From Sneathiella chinensis (lineage in GTDB: Bacteria; Pseudomonadota; Alphaproteobacteria; Sneathiellales; Sneathiellaceae), in assembly GCF_012720115.1 (NCBI RefSeq), contig NZ_VNWN01000002.1, forward strand, positions 558,001 to 622,000: a stretch of DNA of 64,000 nucleotides, written 5' to 3'. The stretch's first letter is position 1. Each line of letters begins with the position of its first letter. Positions 61,233-64,000 of this stretch are shown one piece after another. Made by a program: the position numbers and the translations under genes. The notes beneath the pieces are model-generated. The model had not been told where the DNA came from and did no database searches. It saw only the letters and a program-made list of their open reading frames with translations.

Positions 61233-63002
61233 TTACATGCGCTCCGGCACGTCGATGCCCAGAATATCCAGAACTGCCTCGATCTGGCGAAGCGTGATGG
61301 CACAAAGCCGCAGGCGGGACGCACGGATGGCGGCATCCTCTTCGCCCAGCACATGACAGTCATGATAGAAGGCGTTGAATTCCTGGGTCAGGGAATAAAC
61401 ATGCTCGCAGAGGATATTGGGCGCGTTCTTTTCAGCGGCCGCCTGAACGGCCTGCGGCAGGGCGGCAAGGGCCAGCATCAGGTTGCGTTCCGCATCCTTG
61501 CTTGCCACCAGTGCCCCTTCGGTCAGGCCCTGATCCGCGGCCTTCCGCAGCATGGACTTGATGCGGACGGCGGCGTACATCTGGTACGGGCCGGTCTTCC
61601 CCTCAAATCGGGTAAAGCGTTCCAGATCAAACACATAGTTTGACATGCGCTGGTTGGACAGGTCGGCAAACTTGATGGCGGCCACACCGACGCGGGTGGC
61701 AATGGCCTCCAACTCGGCGGTGTCGAACCGGTCTTCCATGCCCGCTTCGACCACAACCTTGTGGGCCTCGCTGATGGCATCGTCAATCAGGCTGCGAAGA
61801 CGGACAACCCCGCCGTCACGGGTCTTGAGGGGCTTGCCGTCCGTGCCGTTGACGGTGCCGAAGCCCACATGCTCAAGCCGGGCTTCCGCATCAAGGCTGC
61901 CGCACTTGCGGGCGGCCCGGAAGACCTGCTCGAAATGCAGGCTCTGGCGGGCATCCACAACATACAGGATGGTATCCGGGTCGTGTTCTTCCTGCCGCAT
62001 CTCGATGGTGGCAAGGTCGGTGGTACCGTACATGACCGCCCCGTCTGATTTTTGCAGGATCAGCGGCGGCATTTCCTTCTTGTCGTCTTCTTCGGCGACA
62101 CGAACGATGACGGCGCCGTCGGACAGCTCGGACAGGCCCTTTTCCTCCAGCCGTTTCAACATGCCTGGGATATGGTCGTTGGTATCGGCCTCGCCCTTCC
62201 ATTCGGTGAAGTTGGCGCCCAACAGGTCAAAGTCGATTTTGGTCTCGGCCACGGACACGTCCAGCATATGCTGCCACAAGGCCCGGTAACCGGGGCGACC
62301 CTGTTGCAGCTCAAACGTGGCGGTACGGGCGGATTCGAGGAAGGCCGGGTCTTCCTTGCTGCGCCCCGAGGCCGCCGGATAGAGGACCTGCAACTGTTCA
62401 ACGGTGACCGGTGAGGTGGCCGGATAGGGGCCACTGAAATCTGCATCGAAATAGGGCAGGTCCGGCTGTTCGCGCTCGATCTCCTTGATAAGGAGGCCCA
62501 TGGGCAGACCCCAGTCCCCGAAATGCACATCGCTGATCACCCGGTCGCCGAGGAAAACCCGGAGGCGCCGCAGGCTTTCACCAATGATGGTGGCGCGGAG
62601 ATGACCCACATGCATGGCCTTGGCCACATTCGGCCCGCCATAGTCGAGAATCACGGTTTCCGGATCATGACCGTGCCGCGCCCCGAAATAGGGATCATCG
62701 GCCAACTCATTGATATGGCCGAGCAGGAAATCATCGGACAGGCTGAGATTGATAAAGCCGGGACCGGCGAGGGACAGATCGGAGAAGTGACCGGTTTCCT
62801 GCAGCTTGGCAACGATCTGATCGGCAATTTCCCGCGGGTTGCGCTTGGCCGCCTTGGCAGCGGCAAGGGCACCATTGCACTGAAACTGGCCCAGTTCTCG
62901 TCGCTGCGAGACCACGACCCGGCCAAGAGAGGAATCCAGGTCGCATTGTGCAAAAGCCTGCCCGACAAGGGCGCTCAACTGATCAAGGAGTGAAACGGTC
63001 AC
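61233..63002 (-). CDS. argS: arginyl-tRNA synthetase
   Basis: Class Ia synthetase of 589 residues. The N-terminal Add-1 domain precedes the HIGH variant HVGHLRATIIGESLRR. The region KTRDGGVVRL stands where a KMSKS would be in other class I enzymes, as usual for ArgRS. The C-terminal DALR anticodon domain has YQMYAAVRIKSMLRKA and ends VLDILGIDVPERM. Starts at a GTG with AAAGAAAAGA upstream. Divergent from groES. Confidence 0.96.
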   Translation of the reverse strand: MTVSLLDQLSALVGQAFAQCDLDSSLGRVVVSQRRELGQFQCNGALAAAKAAKRNPREIADQIVAKLQETGHFSDLSLAGPGFINLSLSDDFLLGHINELADDPYFGARHGHDPETVILDYGGPNVAKAMHVGHLRATIIGESLRRLRVFLGDRVISDVHFGDWGLPMGLLIKEIEREQPDLPYFDADFSGPYPATSPVTVEQLQVLYPAASGRSKEDPAFLESARTATFELQQGRPGYRALWQHMLDVSVAETKIDFDLLGANFTEWKGEADTNDHIPGMLKRLEEKGLSELSDGAVIVRVAEEDDKKEMPPLILQKSDGAVMYGTTDLATIEMRQEEHDPDTILYVVDARQSLHFEQVFRAARKCGSLDAEARLEHVGFGTVNGTDGKPLKTRDGGVVRLRSLIDDAISEAHKVVVEAGMEDRFDTAELEAIATRVGVAAIKFADLSNQRMSNYVFDLERFTRFEGKTGPYQMYAAVRIKSMLRKAADQGLTEGALVASKDAERNLMLALAALPQAVQAAAEKNAPNILCEHVYSLTQEFNAFYHDCHVLGEEDAAIRASRLRLCAITLRQIEAVLDILGIDVPERM

Positions 63003-63173
63003 GCGTCTTTTCTTTCGAAATTACTGGTATTGATTCAGGGCTTGTTTATATAAGGGGAGAGCCCGGCCCCCACATATGGCCATCTGTCTAATGGAAAAAA
63101 CCGGCAAGGCCAAGGATTTTGCTGGAAATTATGGCCTTTCGCCAGAAAATTCCAGGAAAAATCGGCCCCTCCC

Positions 63174-63202
63174 TTGACACTCAAAACCGCATTGCATAAA
63201 TC
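63174..63202 (+). promoter_or_regulatory. sigma-70-type promoter of groESL
   Basis: TTGACA (63174-63179), 17 nt, then TAAATC (63197-63202). The start site would fall just before the CIRCE element. Confidence 0.7.
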
Positions 63203-63215
63203 GGATGGGAATTCG

Positions 63216-63242
63216 TTAGCACTCTCGGTTGGTGAGTGCTAA
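63216..63242. promoter_or_regulatory. CIRCE operator (HrcA binding site)
   Basis: TTAGCACTC-N9-GAGTGCTAA is a perfect match to the CIRCE consensus, 50 nt before groES. HrcA repression, relieved by heat or GroE titration, is expected. Confidence 0.97.
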
Positions 63243-63291
63243 CATCCGACCAAACCAACTGTAACTGACTCTGAATTAGGGAGAGTTTTGA

Positions 63292-63579
63292 ATGTCATTT
63301 CGTCCTTTGCACGATCGCGTGCTGATCAAGCGTGTAGAAAGCGAAGAAAAAACCGCTGGCGGTATCATCCTCGTGGACAGCGCGCAGGAAAAACCGATGG
63401 AAGGCGAGGTTATCGCCGTTGGTAACGGCGCGATCAAGGAAGATGGTTCTGTCCGTGCGCTCGACGTTTCTGTTGGTGACAAGGTACTGTTCGGCAAATG
63501 GTCCGGTACCGAAATCAAGCTCAACGGCGAAGAGCTGTTGATCATGAAAGAGTCCGACATCATGGGCATCCTCGGCTAA
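63292..63579 (+). CDS. groES: co-chaperonin GroES
   Basis: The 95-residue Hsp10 lid of the chaperonin. [29 protein letters not shown] carries the mobile loop region, and [28 protein letters not shown] the C-terminal beta strand set. GGGAGAG precedes the ATG. First gene of the CIRCE-controlled operon; groEL starts 30 nt later. Confidence 0.98.
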   Translation: MSFRPLHDRVLIKRVESEEKTAGGIILVDSAQEKPMEGEVIAVGNGAIKEDGSVRALDVSVGDKVLFGKWSGTEIKLNGEELLIMKESDIMGILG

Positions 63580-63597
63580 CCACACAAACAGAATTAG

Positions 63598-64000
<403 letters not shown>

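Overview
The window looks like a chromosomal segment of an alphaproteobacterium, probably Rhodospirillales in the broad sense. This rests on gene content and order, not on a search. The pointers are a complete core of the ethylmalonyl-CoA pathway (ecm, ccr, mcd), metXW, a SAM-II riboswitch before metZ, a COQ7-type ubiquinone hydroxylase, a chorismate mutase-hisC-tyrC cluster, DUF2125 and DUF4170 genes, ftsEX next to an MJ0042 zinc-ribbon gene, and groESL under a CIRCE operator. Base composition is GC-rich and even, coding density is high, and I see no prophage, insertion sequence, CRISPR array or integrase. It reads as core genome.

Layout. 1-5.1 kb: an EamA transporter, the glyoxalase pair gloB-gloA, a methyltransferase and metX-metW. 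5.2-9.3 kb: aromatic amino acid genes (chorismate mutase, hisC, tyrC) and a convergent DUF2125 gene. 9.3-14.7 kb: EamA transporter plus ChaC, a B12-dependent ribonucleotide reductase, a periplasmic binding protein and a fasciclin lipoprotein. 14.8-18.2 kb: minus-strand operon ftsE-ftsX-gmhB-like-ydcF-plsC. 18.4-21.3 kb: zinc-ribbon protein, hpt, a CpdR-like receiver, tRNA-Leu(CAA) and an orphan OmpR-type regulator. 21.5-28.4 kb: DedA/YqaA, dsbB, coq7, a coiled-coil membrane protein, HNH nuclease, hydrolase-alkA-S41 protease operon, and gluQRS. 28.5-43.9 kb: ecm divergent from ccr-mcd, YihY, tautomerase, FAD oxidase, a HIG1-like protein, cobalamin adenosyltransferase, etfBA, hbd, EamA transporter, thiolase, meaB and an ArsC-like protein. 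44-48.8 kb: an ABC-2 permease, then argD-argF-hslO and a lipoprotein. 48.9-53.1 kb: trkH, folE, apaG, metZ with its SAM-II leader, and tRNA-Gly(CCC). 53.2-58.3 kb: a 55-residue membrane protein in operon with a diguanylate cyclase, a crotonase, a NifU-family protein and a class III cyclase. 58.4-64 kb: a membrane protein, DUF4170, gamma-glutamyltransferase behind a strongly structured leader, argS, groES and the 5' part of groEL.

How the genes work together. Hbd, thiolase, Ccr, Ecm and Mcd form much of a route for acetyl-CoA assimilation through C4/C5-CoA esters. EtfAB is the expected electron acceptor for Mcd. The adenosyltransferase and MeaB support the B12 enzyme Ecm, and the ribonucleotide reductase also needs adenosylcobalamin. 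MetX, MetW and MetZ form a methionine branch with SAM feedback visible at metZ. GloA, GloB, ChaC and gamma-glutamyltransferase all act on glutathione or its adducts.

The best candidate for something undescribed is the 5' leader of the gamma-glutamyltransferase gene (59439-59505). It has nested and mutually exclusive perfect stems. Other items worth checking are the legible SAM-II terminator/antiterminator at metZ, two membrane or exported proteins that seem to start at non-standard codons, a NifU-family protein with a second cysteine-less domain, and several perfect palindromes in promoters of central metabolism genes.
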